Source: Paenibacillus sp. FSL H7-0331 (lineage in GTDB: Bacteria; Bacillota; Bacilli; Paenibacillales; NBRC-103111). From it: a stretch of DNA of 64,000 bases. Numbering within the stretch: position 1 is the first letter of the stretch; each line of letters starts with the position of its first letter. Of the stretch, positions 26,361 to 34,737 are shown one piece after another. A model generated the notes under the pieces. That model was given only the letters and a program-made list of their open reading frames with translations, made no database searches and was not told the DNA's origin. The position numbers and the translations under genes were made by a program. The stretch is from positions 62,001 through 126,000 of the forward strand of contig NZ_MRTH01000014.1 in NCBI RefSeq assembly GCF_001956045.1. Reading direction: 5' to 3'.

Positions 26361-27947
26361 CTATCTGCCTACAACACCCATGCTGTTAATGACTTTATCA
26401 AGCGCTTCATCGTAGACGGTCATCGCTCTGGCCGCTGCATTATAAGCATGCTGAAATTTAATCATGTTCGACATTTCTTCATCCATGGAAACTCCGCTTA
26501 CTGATTGTCTTCTGGCATCTACCTGCTCAACCAGAACCTTTTGATTCGCAGCCTGCCGATCAGCCTCTTGTCCCTGCACACCCAATTGTCCAACTACAGC
26601 TCGGAAAAATTCATCCAGCGTGCCATCCTTCAAAACGACAGTCCCCGTGCCCGTTGGATCGAATTTGAAAGATTGCTGACGAAGCCCTGCTATGAGCAGT
26701 GACATATCGTTATTGCCCCGAACCACTTTCTCCACATTATCTACCGGATCCACATAGGTTCTGAGTGCTGCAGCAATATTGGAAACGTTGTGTTCAATAG
26801 TAGGATTCACGATAATATTAGCTGCAGTGATAGCACCACCATCGCTGCTCTTAAAGAAATCCTCACCCGTGGCAAACGTACCATTATTGAGTACATAACC
26901 AAGCTTGTGCAGTCCATTAAAGCCCTTAACGGTAATATTTCTATCATCCGATTCCTTAAGCGTTCTATCTGCCACTGTACCCGAATAGGTTTTCGCGCCC
27001 ACAACGGTTCCTTCCGGTACAACGGACCCCGCTGGCAAGGTAACTGTTACATCGCCTTCGACCATCGTTTTAATCATAGTGTCGATTTCGTTCTGATAAG
27101 AAGTTACCAAGACATCTCGTGATTGGATCATGCCATACACTTCTCCGCTGCTTAAATCACCACCATAGCTTCCCTGAAGCGAGGCTGCGGTAACCGTAGA
27201 CGCCACGTTAAAACCATCTACCAGAACCTGAGCACCCATGGATACCGTATAGCCGCTATCATCCTCTTTAACGGTTATATTAATGGTTTTCGATAAATCA
27301 TCCAGCAATACATCGCGTTGATCCCGAAGATCGTTCGCATTATTACCCAGACCCTCAATACGGTAGATTTCATTATTAAGCTTAGCAATTTGATCTGTTG
27401 TTGAATTGATATAGGTCGTTTTTACATTAATATTATCAGTCAAATCTCGAGAAAGATCGGACAATTGCTTAGAGGTAAAATTGAATGCATCAGCCATTGC
27501 CAAGGCACTCTCCTTAACAACGGCACGGCCTGTCAAATTATCCGGCGCTTTACTTAGCTCCTGCCATGCATTCCAAAAATTTTGAATAACTTGACGAACC
27601 CCTGTATCCGATGGTTCATTAATAATGCCCTGGAGCTTATCAAGCGTATCTTGACGTACCGTCCACTCGCCGGATGATTTATTTTCATTATAGAACTGGG
27701 AATCAAGATGCTTTTCCCTAATTCGTGTAATGGAGGAAAACTCAACGCTTTGCCCCATCTGTCCAGGCACTGTGCTCCTCTGCAATCCAATGGCTTCCAT
27801 CGGCTTTGCCGCCACCATGTTAACTACCTGCCGGGAGTATCCCCGTGTGTTGGCATTGGCAACGTTATGACCAGTTGTATTCAATGCCTCTTGTTGTGTA
27901 AATAAGGCACGCTTCGATATTTCTATTCCACCAAATGTTGACCGCAT
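26361..27947 (-). CDS. flgK: Flagellar hook-associated protein FlgK (HAP1)
   Basis: FlgK joins hook and filament. The 528-residue protein starts with the rod/hook N-terminal motif FGGIEISKRALFTQQEALNT followed by TGHNVANANTRGYSRQ, and its C-terminal domain has SGVSMDEEMSNMIKFQHAYN and the ending ARAMTVYDEALDKVINSMG. The middle (about 150-440) is the variable D2 region. FlgN encoded just upstream is its dedicated chaperone. Confidence 0.97.
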   Translation of the reverse strand: MRSTFGGIEISKRALFTQQEALNTTGHNVANANTRGYSRQVVNMVAAKPMEAIGLQRSTVPGQMGQSVEFSSITRIREKHLDSQFYNENKSSGEWTVRQDTLDKLQGIINEPSDTGVRQVIQNFWNAWQELSKAPDNLTGRAVVKESALAMADAFNFTSKQLSDLSRDLTDNINVKTTYINSTTDQIAKLNNEIYRIEGLGNNANDLRDQRDVLLDDLSKTINITVKEDDSGYTVSMGAQVLVDGFNVASTVTAASLQGSYGGDLSSGEVYGMIQSRDVLVTSYQNEIDTMIKTMVEGDVTVTLPAGSVVPEGTVVGAKTYSGTVADRTLKESDDRNITVKGFNGLHKLGYVLNNGTFATGEDFFKSSDGGAITAANIIVNPTIEHNVSNIAAALRTYVDPVDNVEKVVRGNNDMSLLIAGLRQQSFKFDPTGTGTVVLKDGTLDEFFRAVVGQLGVQGQEADRQAANQKVLVEQVDARRQSVSGVSMDEEMSNMIKFQHAYNAAARAMTVYDEALDKVINSMGVVGR

Positions 27948-28004
27948 AGCGCGAGGTCTCCTTCCAATTGATCGTGCTCGTGTATAGTATGAGGCTTGTG
28001 CCTG

Positions 28005-28517
28005 TTATGCTCTGGTATCAAAAATGCCAAGTCGCTTGTTGTTGCCACGAGCATTGTGATGAGGCTTATGATAAAAGGCTTCATCATCGGGTGGTCCCAC
28101 GATTAGATCCAAAGAATAATCGATGAAAGATAACGAATGCTCGATTAGCTGTTGATTCAATTGATTCATTTCCCTAAGCTTTCGTATCGTACCCAGAAGC
28201 TGCTTTTGCAGCGCTAGCAATGTTTTCTTTTCTTCCATATTAAAAATAATTTTCGTTAAATCGCTCACGGTCACTTTGGGATTAGGCTTGTAGCCCTTTT
28301 CCATTAAAAATTCTCCAATCACTTTCAAACGCTGCTGATCCAACTCACCAAGCTGCTTGATCAGTTTGTTTTCCTTGGCCACGATTTGTGTCAGCCTCTC
28401 CACATTGTTGTGGATGAGCACCTGCTTCTTCTCTTCAGCCAACTCGCACAATGCATCGTGTACATCGTTGAATGCCGTCATTGTTTGAATCAAAGCCTGA
28501 AATGCCATACTACTCAT
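28005..28517 (-). CDS. flgN: FlgN family export chaperone (YvyG)
   Basis: FlgN keeps FlgK and FlgL export-competent. The 170-residue protein has a long helical hairpin with many L, E, K and Q (ELAEEKKQVLIHNNVERLTQ, LGELDQQRLKVIGEFLMEKG, LLGTIRKLREMNQLNQQLI), ending in LSFIDYSLDLIVGP and a basic, poorly ordered tail (HNARGNNKRLG). The family is confirmed by position between flgM and flgK, as in Bacillus. No enzymatic motifs. Confidence 0.92.
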   Translation of the reverse strand: MSSMAFQALIQTMTAFNDVHDALCELAEEKKQVLIHNNVERLTQIVAKENKLIKQLGELDQQRLKVIGEFLMEKGYKPNPKVTVSDLTKIIFNMEEKKTLLALQKQLLGTIRKLREMNQLNQQLIEHSLSFIDYSLDLIVGPPDDEAFYHKPHHNARGNNKRLGIFDTRA

Positions 28518-28541
28518 CCACCTAGTTGTTTAGATTCAGTA

Positions 28542-28814
28542 TTAATTTATAAACGGAAAAAGCTTTTCTGCAAGTGTCCTGGCATCCAATTTGTAAGTTC
28601 CTGCTGCGACTGAATTTTTTAATGATTCAATCTTTTCTTTCGAGTGTTCCACCTTTGAAGGATTCAATGAACCTAACAGCTCCTTGGCCTCATTCGATAT
28701 CTCCACTTGATCTTTCTTCTTACCGGATTTACCGGTTGTGGAGACAGACAGAGCATCATGGTTCTTTTGATATTGATTAACGGCACCGATCCGATTAGTT
28801 CCATTTATCTTCAT
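28542..28814 (-). CDS. flgM: Anti-sigma-D factor FlgM
   Basis: FlgM holds sigma-D inactive until the hook is finished. The 90-residue protein begins MKINGTNRIGAVNQYQKN, a typical FlgM start, and its C-terminal half holds the sigma-binding helices (IEKLKN-type EKIESLKNSVAAGTYKLDA then RTLAEKLFPFI). The start at 28814 has AGAAGG 8 bases upstream; a GTG nine bases earlier overlaps that site. A sigma-D-like promoter embedded in a hairpin lies directly upstream, so FlgM may be partly autoregulated through sigma-D. Confidence 0.95.
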   Translation of the reverse strand: MKINGTNRIGAVNQYQKNHDALSVSTTGKSGKKKDQVEISNEAKELLGSLNPSKVEHSKEKIESLKNSVAAGTYKLDARTLAEKLFPFIN

Positions 28815-28840
28815 GAAAAACACCTTCTTTCAATTAAAAT

Positions 28841-28901
28841 AACTTCACCGATAAAGCGTTATACCTTTTATCGGTGAAGTTACAGCAAAAGTTTATATTA
28901 A
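28841..28901 (-). promoter_or_regulatory. 15-bp perfect inverted repeat with sigma-D-like promoter before flgM
   Basis: Arms 28867-28881 and 28841-28855 pair perfectly over 15 bp with an 11-base loop. On the minus strand the hairpin is followed by ATTTTAATT, so it may terminate the yvyF transcript. TAAA, a 16-base spacer and ACCGATAA in the upstream arm resemble a sigma-D promoter (consensus TAAA-N15-GCCGATAT). The other arm contains the same CCGATAAA on the opposite strand. Confidence 0.6.
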
Positions 28902-28920
28902 GTTTTGAGAATGCCTTGTT

Positions 28921-29343
28921 TTAGAAACGATCCTTTAAACGGTCCTGGATTTTAAATGTGTTGTGGTTCTCCTGTGCTTCCCGCAGCTTTTTGCGATTTT
29001 CATCCTCATGCATCTGATTGGTTTCTTTAGCAAGCTTGGAGCGACATGGTTCGCACATCGTATTTTCACGAATTGCGGTACCGCATACTTCACAATCATA
29101 GGTCATATTCGGGTTGCCTTTGATGGAGATGCGCCCTTCACGAATAAATTTGGTGATGAGCTGATGAGATACCCCGGTGGCTTCGCTTAATTCAGTGATT
29201 GAGCAGGAACGAAACTCTCTTAAATACTTCAGGCACTTATCATACTGCAAATCGATTTCCTTGATACAATTCCCACACATGCCATACATATTCTTTAAAT
29301 AGACTTTCCCACAACGTTGACAATTAGCCACATTTAAAGTCAT
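28921..29343 (-). CDS. yvyF: YvyF-like flagellar-operon zinc-finger protein (TIGR03826 type)
   Basis: 140 residues from an ATG at 29343 with AAGGGG 8 bases upstream. It has two CxxC pairs at the N-terminus (NCQRCGKVYLKN, GMCGNCIKE), a central helix-turn-helix-like piece (CSITELSEATGVSHQLITKF, IREGRISI) and two more CxxC pairs (CEVCGTAIRENTMCEPC), then a charged tail. That suggests a zinc-binding, possibly DNA-binding regulator. B. subtilis YvyF lies at the same place upstream of flgM; its role is not firmly known. Confidence 0.88.
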   Translation of the reverse strand: MTLNVANCQRCGKVYLKNMYGMCGNCIKEIDLQYDKCLKYLREFRSCSITELSEATGVSHQLITKFIREGRISIKGNPNMTYDCEVCGTAIRENTMCEPCRSKLAKETNQMHEDENRKKLREAQENHNTFKIQDRLKDRF

Positions 29344-29453
29344 TATTTTATCCCCTTCCGAAACATCAAAAAATAGCATCATGTTACATCTAGTGTAGCT
29401 TACAAGTCAAACGCTTGTACACTATAATTTGGAACGTTTATGGAAATAAATAT

Positions 29454-30338
29454 TTATCTTGCCCAGCTAATCCCGTATACGGCTACATCCAGCTCCATTG
29501 TGATCACTTTTGCACATTCACTCAATGTACTCCCAGTGGTATATACATCATCAATAACATACAGTCTTACGGCCTTACGTGCCGCCATCATTTGCAAGCT
29601 GCTGCGGACAGCAGGATTCAGCGCAAATACCCCTTGTAAATCGGCCAAGCGATCCCCGCGTGTCTTGAAGCTTTGTTTATCCGTATGGCGCACTCTTTCG
29701 AGCAGTCCAATTACCGGAATACCAGTTAGCCGGCCAAGCTCCTCGGTTAGCTGCTCAGCTTGATTAAAGCCACGCTCGGCTAATCGCCTTTCACTTAAAG
29801 GCACGTAGGTCAACAGCTCAACATAAGAACCTGCAGCGCTTTGAGGATCAGTCTGTCTATGATGCATGTGATAGGCGTGCAGCAGCATTTTGCCGAGCAA
29901 AGCCCGTAGCTTTTCATGACCTCGGTACTTAAAAATTCCCAACCATTCCTTCATAAGAGGATTGTAGCTGACAGCACTGCGATTTTGCACAAAATAGGTC
30001 TCTCGGCGCCGACTGCAATCCCCGCAGATCTCGGGGCGACCGCAGCATTCGCATTCAACATGCAAGATCCATGGGATGGAGGCGCTGCAAGTATGACAGA
30101 GAGGCAGCTCTCCACGTTTGGTATAGGAACCGCTGCATGCGATGCACGAATAACGGCTAGGCGACAACAGGCGCTCTGCTTGCTTCAGACGATCTGATAA
30201 CCATTGACTTATACGTGCTCCAGTACTGTTAACCGAAGCCGGACCTTGATTACGCGGGTTATTGGGACTTTCTTGTGTTTGGTTACCGCCATGTCGTCCT
30301 TCGTGCCGCCCCGTTAATCTTCCTCCCGGTGTATTCAT
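29454..30338 (-). CDS. comFC: Late competence protein ComFC (phosphoribosyltransferase fold)
   Basis: ComFC takes part in DNA uptake. The 294-residue protein has four CxxC-type zinc ligands pairs between about 65 and 112 (CIACSG, LCHTC, CECCG, CGDCSRR), the segment PLSERRLAERGFNQAEQL, and the phosphoribosyltransferase loop YVIDDVYTTGSTL. About 60 N-terminal residues rich in G, H, N and Q (NTPGGRLTGRHEGRHGG) precede the zinc finger and are longer than in B. subtilis (about 240 residues). Its ATG overlaps the comFA stop by 4 bases, so this start is probable. comFB is absent between the two. Confidence 0.93.
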   Translation of the reverse strand: MNTPGGRLTGRHEGRHGGNQTQESPNNPRNQGPASVNSTGARISQWLSDRLKQAERLLSPSRYSCIACSGSYTKRGELPLCHTCSASIPWILHVECECCGRPEICGDCSRRRETYFVQNRSAVSYNPLMKEWLGIFKYRGHEKLRALLGKMLLHAYHMHHRQTDPQSAAGSYVELLTYVPLSERRLAERGFNQAEQLTEELGRLTGIPVIGLLERVRHTDKQSFKTRGDRLADLQGVFALNPAVRSSLQMMAARKAVRLYVIDDVYTTGSTLSECAKVITMELDVAVYGISWAR

Positions 30339-32245
30339 GGGCTCTGTTCTCCCTTCGAACGTAAATATCCCTTCTTTCTGGCTAAGGCGTTCATCGCCTT
30401 GATTTGTCGAACGGCTTCCACTTGTTCTCGTGTTCGTTCCTTGGCTGCAAAGAATACCAGACCTGCCGGGTCATCTGCAGAACGACCCGCGCGACCGGCC
30501 ATTTGCACGAGTGACGCCGAATCAAATAGCTGGGCATCGGCATCCATAATATATACATCCGATTTGGCTATCGTCACCCCACGCTCCAGAATCGTCGTTG
30601 TCACCAACATACGAATGTGCTTATTGCGAAAATCGATGACCTTTTGCGCGCGCAGCTCGTCCTTGGAGGAGGTGCCTTGTATGACAATACCAGAAAATAT
30701 CCGTCTCAGGAGCTGCACAAATGGCTCTATAAGCTGGATTTTCGGTACAAAAATAAAAATTTGGGCGCCCCTGTTCAACGAAATGCTGAGTTTATCATGA
30801 AGGCTGCGCGGTATAGCTGCACGTTTTTGCTGCTGTGACAAGGAAGGTGTGGGCAGCAGGACGGGTACTGGCAGAGGATGACGATGATATCTTGCTGCCA
30901 CCTTCACATGAGGAAGTCTACCGCGCTCAGCGGCTCTCTGAAGCTGTCTGGGAGGTGTTGCTGACAACAGCAGGGTTACACCATCGATCGTGCAGACCTT
31001 ACGCGCCGCATATTCAAGCATAGGGCTATTGTGATAAGGAAACGCATCGATCTCATCAATAATAACCAGATCAAAAGCCCGCTCGAATCGCAGCAACTGA
31101 TGTGTGGTGGCTATCGTCAGAGTTCCTGTATCCCAACGCTGCTCGCTTCCCCCATACAATGTGACTACAGGCAGCGGAGCAAAAGCTTTTTCCAGTCTTG
31201 GCCTGAGCTCCAGCACCACGTCACGTCTGGGAGTAGCGATTACAACGCATTTGCCTCGGCTCAGCATATATTGAATCATCGGAAAAATCATTTCGGTCTT
31301 ACCAGCGCCAGTAACCGCCCATATCAAAAATTGCTGCGGTTTATTATGTAATTTGGATTCGGCACCGGCCTTCCATTCATTTCCTTTCAAAAATGTTAAT
31401 GCTAAATAAGAGGCTTCCGCCTGCACATTACTCAATCCCCAAGGTTCGATATAGGTTTGGAAATCATGCTCTTCTTCTTCCTTCGAACCCGTCTCCTGAT
31501 CCATATTTGGGTTAGCAGGTGCACTAATCAGAATAGAACAGTAGCGTGAGCGGCCCATCGTCAGACACTGCTCGCAATAAGGACAAGAGGTCCCGCAAAA
31601 CAAACAATCCGTCATCACCACGTGCTTGGCATCCGCTCCACAGCGTCGGCATTCGTAGATCAGCTTTTGGCTTAAGGATGGAAAGGTTCGCGTATAGTGC
31701 AAGCTGATGCCTTGACTCAACTGCAGCTTACCCTGCAAATAACCCATTTGCATATAGAGTAACGGGTCCTTCATAGCCTCCTGCAGCGCATGGTGCTCCA
31801 TCAATTGATTTGTTTCCTCTACAAGTAAGCTGCGACCTTGCAAGATGCTGACAAGCCCATCCAGCTCGTCCTGTCGAACTGTGGCACTTCCTTCCACCGT
31901 CTGCCTGTACCCTTCCCATTGCAGGGAGTCACACTCCAGCAGAAGCCCCTGGTGGCTGCCAGCTCGTCTCGCTAATGGTATGTCCAAGCGTTCTGCCTGT
32001 TGTTGTATCGTCTTCAGCAGAAGGTCTGGTGAGCAACCCTTGGCATGCTTGGTGCTTTTCTGCATTTCATTCAGCTTGGCAGTCAACGTAAGAGCTTGTC
32101 CAAATGAAACAGCAGGTTCAAGCACCCAAATTTTCAAAGAATTCGGATGCTCGCCGAACCAATAGGCCATATCAGCCCTTACATCCAAAGTTAAATGCCA
32201 CGAATAAGCTTTATCGTTAATTAATGCATAAATGACCGTCTTCAT
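30335..32245 (-). CDS. comFA: Competence DNA-translocase helicase ComFA
   Basis: ComFA is a membrane-associated, cytoplasmic DEAD-like ATPase for uptake of transforming DNA. The 636-residue protein has an N-terminal domain, a four-cysteine zinc finger (YECRRCGADAKHV, DCLFCGTSCPYCEQC, about 200-235), Walker A VTGAGKTEM (about 315), IIDEIDAFPYH (motif II), LLSATPP (motif III) and C-terminal helicase motifs VTTTILERGVTI and QMAGRAGRSADDP. Operon with comFC. The 132-aa gene upstream is 25 bases away. Confidence 0.96.
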   Translation of the reverse strand: MKTVIYALINDKAYSWHLTLDVRADMAYWFGEHPNSLKIWVLEPAVSFGQALTLTAKLNEMQKSTKHAKGCSPDLLLKTIQQQAERLDIPLARRAGSHQGLLLECDSLQWEGYRQTVEGSATVRQDELDGLVSILQGRSLLVEETNQLMEHHALQEAMKDPLLYMQMGYLQGKLQLSQGISLHYTRTFPSLSQKLIYECRRCGADAKHVVMTDCLFCGTSCPYCEQCLTMGRSRYCSILISAPANPNMDQETGSKEEEEHDFQTYIEPWGLSNVQAEASYLALTFLKGNEWKAGAESKLHNKPQQFLIWAVTGAGKTEMIFPMIQYMLSRGKCVVIATPRRDVVLELRPRLEKAFAPLPVVTLYGGSEQRWDTGTLTIATTHQLLRFERAFDLVIIDEIDAFPYHNSPMLEYAARKVCTIDGVTLLLSATPPRQLQRAAERGRLPHVKVAARYHRHPLPVPVLLPTPSLSQQQKRAAIPRSLHDKLSISLNRGAQIFIFVPKIQLIEPFVQLLRRIFSGIVIQGTSSKDELRAQKVIDFRNKHIRMLVTTTILERGVTIAKSDVYIMDADAQLFDSASLVQMAGRAGRSADDPAGLVFFAAKERTREQVEAVRQIKAMNALARKKGYLRSKGEQSP

Positions 32246-32269
32246 CTCTCACCCTTACCACTTGAATTT

Positions 32270-32668
32270 TCACAGCATTTTGTAAGCGGTTTCTAAAATT
32301 TCTTGATGCCCGAGCCGAATTACCATAACCTGCTGATCTTCGTGTCGTGCTATCCATTCATCCAGCGTATTTTGTTCGTCAAAGCTTTGTATCTCAATTT
32401 GATAGGTAACCCGTAACCGTTCAGCAATCGCCAAAGTTTCATCCGTGGAGCCTTGATCCGCTATAATCATCTGAATATCTCTACCCTTTAGCTTGGAGAA
32501 GAACTGCAAGGATCGAATGAACCATTCCACCTGTGTTTGATTATTATACGTGATCAACCAGACATATACTTTTTTCGGGTTTGTCTGCAGCTCCCGCCGA
32601 TAATACCAATGCATCAAGACGATACTGGCAGCATAACTGCCCACAATCCATAATAACCCCACCATCAT
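32270..32668 (-). CDS. Short membrane-tethered glycosyltransferase-2-like protein
   Basis: 132 residues. An N-terminal membrane helix (about residues 3-20, GLLWIVGSYAASIVLMHWY) is followed by a piece resembling the first half of a GT-A domain: VYVWLITYNNQTQVEWFIRS then IIADQGSTDETLAIAERL. The DXD motif and the acceptor part of a full GT2 enzyme are missing, so it is either a truncated relative or a protein with another role. It replaces yviA between degU and comFA. I cannot assign a function. Confidence 0.78.
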   Translation of the reverse strand: MMVGLLWIVGSYAASIVLMHWYYRRELQTNPKKVYVWLITYNNQTQVEWFIRSLQFFSKLKGRDIQMIIADQGSTDETLAIAERLRVTYQIEIQSFDEQNTLDEWIARHEDQQVMVIRLGHQEILETAYKML

Positions 32669-32723
32669 CGCGGCTCCCTCCTTAAGCCATTATATGCCGC
32701 GACGAGTTGGTTGGTTCCTAAGG

Positions 32724-33452
32724 CTACAACGTGACCCAGCCGTTTTTGATCGCAACGATAACAGCTTGCGTACGATCATCAACTTCCATTTTCTGTAAAA
32801 TACTGCTTACATGGTTTTTGACTGTTTTTTCACTAATAAACAAAAATTCGCCAATCATCTTATTGCTTTTGCCTTCAGCCATTAAACGCAATACTTCCGC
32901 TTCTCTTCTTGTCAGTGGACTGCTGTCGCTATGTATGTACTTGACCCCTGCTTCTTTGGAGACGATGCCCGCACCTGCTACACCAACCTCATCCAGATAG
33001 GTCATACGCCGCAGCTGATTGATCAGCTTCCCTGTCACCTTGGGATGGATATAAGCATGTCCTGCAACTACAGAGCGAATCGCGTTAATTAACGACTCAG
33101 CCTCCATGTCCTTCAGCAAATAACCGGACGCGCCTTTGCGCAGCGTTTCAAACACATAGCTCTCATCATCATGAATCGACAAAATGATAACCTTGATGTC
33201 CGGAAAAATTTCCTTCAGCTTGCCAGTCGCTACTACACCATTTTCAATAGGCATATTAATATCCATAAGGACGATATCCGGATTGAGCGTGTTGCACAGT
33301 TCGATGACTTGAATCCCATCACCGCATTCGCCTACAACCTCAAGGTCGTTTTCCATGTTTAAGATCCGCTTGACACCTTCGCGAAATAACTGATGGTCAT
33401 CGGCAAGAACTAATCGAATATTGCGTTTCGTACTCCCTGCTGTTAACTCCAT
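32724..33452 (-). CDS. degU: Two-component response regulator DegU
   Basis: DegU controls exoenzymes, motility, competence and multicellular behaviour in Bacillus. The 242-residue protein has a receiver domain (RLVLADDHQLFREGVKRIL; phosphoacceptor Asp in IVLMDINMP near residue 64; switch Lys in YLLKDM) and a LuxR/NarL C-terminal HTH (LTRREAEVLRLMAEGKSNKM, then ISEKTVKNHVSSILQKM). It lies 2 bases from degS. comF genes just downstream and flagellar genes beyond are in line with its known targets. Confidence 0.97.
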   Translation of the reverse strand: MELTAGSTKRNIRLVLADDHQLFREGVKRILNMENDLEVVGECGDGIQVIELCNTLNPDIVLMDINMPIENGVVATGKLKEIFPDIKVIILSIHDDESYVFETLRKGASGYLLKDMEAESLINAIRSVVAGHAYIHPKVTGKLINQLRRMTYLDEVGVAGAGIVSKEAGVKYIHSDSSPLTRREAEVLRLMAEGKSNKMIGEFLFISEKTVKNHVSSILQKMEVDDRTQAVIVAIKNGWVTL

Positions 33453-33454
33453 AA

Positions 33455-34609
33455 TTACCCCTCCTTCGATTCTAGTTTGATAGGAATTAGCATTGAGACC
33501 TTGGCCCCTGCACCTACGTCTGATTCCACTTCCATTCTGCCTTCCAGCAGTTCAACACGTTCACGCATTCCCATCAGTCCGTAATGACTGCCTTTATCGA
33601 TTTTTTTATCGATCTGCTCGACTACAAAACCAATACCGTTATCCTTGACGGTTACTTTCACCATCTGCTGTTGATAGGTGAGCTCCAAAGTTACATGGGA
33701 GGCTTGAGAGTGCTTCAGTACATTGGAAAAAGCTTCCTGCACAACTCGAAAAATGGCAACTTCCATTCCCGAAGGCAACCGTGCTTCTTTCCCAGCCAGT
33801 TCGATTTTGGTGCGTATTTTTGTTTTTTCTTCATAATCCTGAATGAACTTTCGTAGTGCCGGGACAAGGCCCAAATCATCCAGAGCCATCGGACGAAGAT
33901 TGAAAATGATTTTACGAACCTCTTCGATCCCACTTCTAACCTGAATCTTCAAATCGACAAGCTCTTCCTTGGCGGAACTAATCGTATCCCTGTTCAGCAT
34001 ACGTTCAACTATTTCGGTTCGAAGCACGACATTAGCCAGTGTTTGCGCTAATCCATCATGGATTTCCCGTGCAATCCGCTTTCGTTCCTCTTCTTGTGCC
34101 AAAATAATTTTTAACCCAATCAGTTGGCGATTTTTGGCTGATTCCAATAAACGCGTAACCTGATCCAAATCACCATCCAAATATTCCAGCACCACATTAA
34201 CCTGGGACACGACCGACTCTGCACGCTCAAGCTGCTTATCTACATTTTTGATTCGCTTTTGCAAATCATCCCGTCTTGCCTTCAAATGCAGTTCTTTTTC
34301 TCTGAGCATGGCAAGCTGAGTCTGCATTTGAGTCGCAAGCTCATAAGCTGCACGAATATCGTCTTCCTTAAACCGCTTAAAATCACGGCTGACTTCGGTA
34401 AGACGCACGCGTGCCCGGCGATACTCCATTTCAAATCGGTCAACTTTATTAATCGTGTTTGTTGTTTCTTCCATAACCTGCTGTAATTCGCTGTTCAGAG
34501 CTTGTCGTTCTGACCGAACACTTTCACAGATTTCGAAAATTTGATATTTGCTACTTTCCATGACATCAATCGCATTTTTGATAACGCGATCCAAAGCATC
34601 CACTTGCAT
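33455..34609 (-). CDS. degS: Sensor histidine kinase DegS (cytoplasmic)
   Basis: DegS phosphorylates DegU. The 384-residue protein has an N-terminal sensor with long coiled coil (DegS family region, about 1-180, with VDKQLERAESVVSQVNVVL), the HisKA_3 dimerisation/phosphoacceptor segment EERKRIAREIHDGLAQTLAN (His in REIHDG), and the HATPase domain (VKDNGIGF, GLMGMRERVELLEG). No membrane helix, as for B. subtilis DegS. The ATG at 34609 has GGAAGGAG 9-10 bases upstream and was chosen over an ATG at 34690 that lacks one; the extra 27 residues have no family similarity. Confidence 0.96.
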   Translation of the reverse strand: MQVDALDRVIKNAIDVMESSKYQIFEICESVRSERQALNSELQQVMEETTNTINKVDRFEMEYRRARVRLTEVSRDFKRFKEDDIRAAYELATQMQTQLAMLREKELHLKARRDDLQKRIKNVDKQLERAESVVSQVNVVLEYLDGDLDQVTRLLESAKNRQLIGLKIILAQEEERKRIAREIHDGLAQTLANVVLRTEIVERMLNRDTISSAKEELVDLKIQVRSGIEEVRKIIFNLRPMALDDLGLVPALRKFIQDYEEKTKIRTKIELAGKEARLPSGMEVAIFRVVQEAFSNVLKHSQASHVTLELTYQQQMVKVTVKDNGIGFVVEQIDKKIDKGSHYGLMGMRERVELLEGRMEVESDVGAGAKVSMLIPIKLESKEG

Positions 34610-34737
34610 GCCAGTCAGACTCCTTCCAGCGATTCCATACACAAAAGTCTGCTCGTCAAAATGTGCAGTCCCGAACAGACTCCTATGCAATATAGTACCA
34701 TATTTCGACGCGTTTGTAAGAAGTTATAACGAACTAA

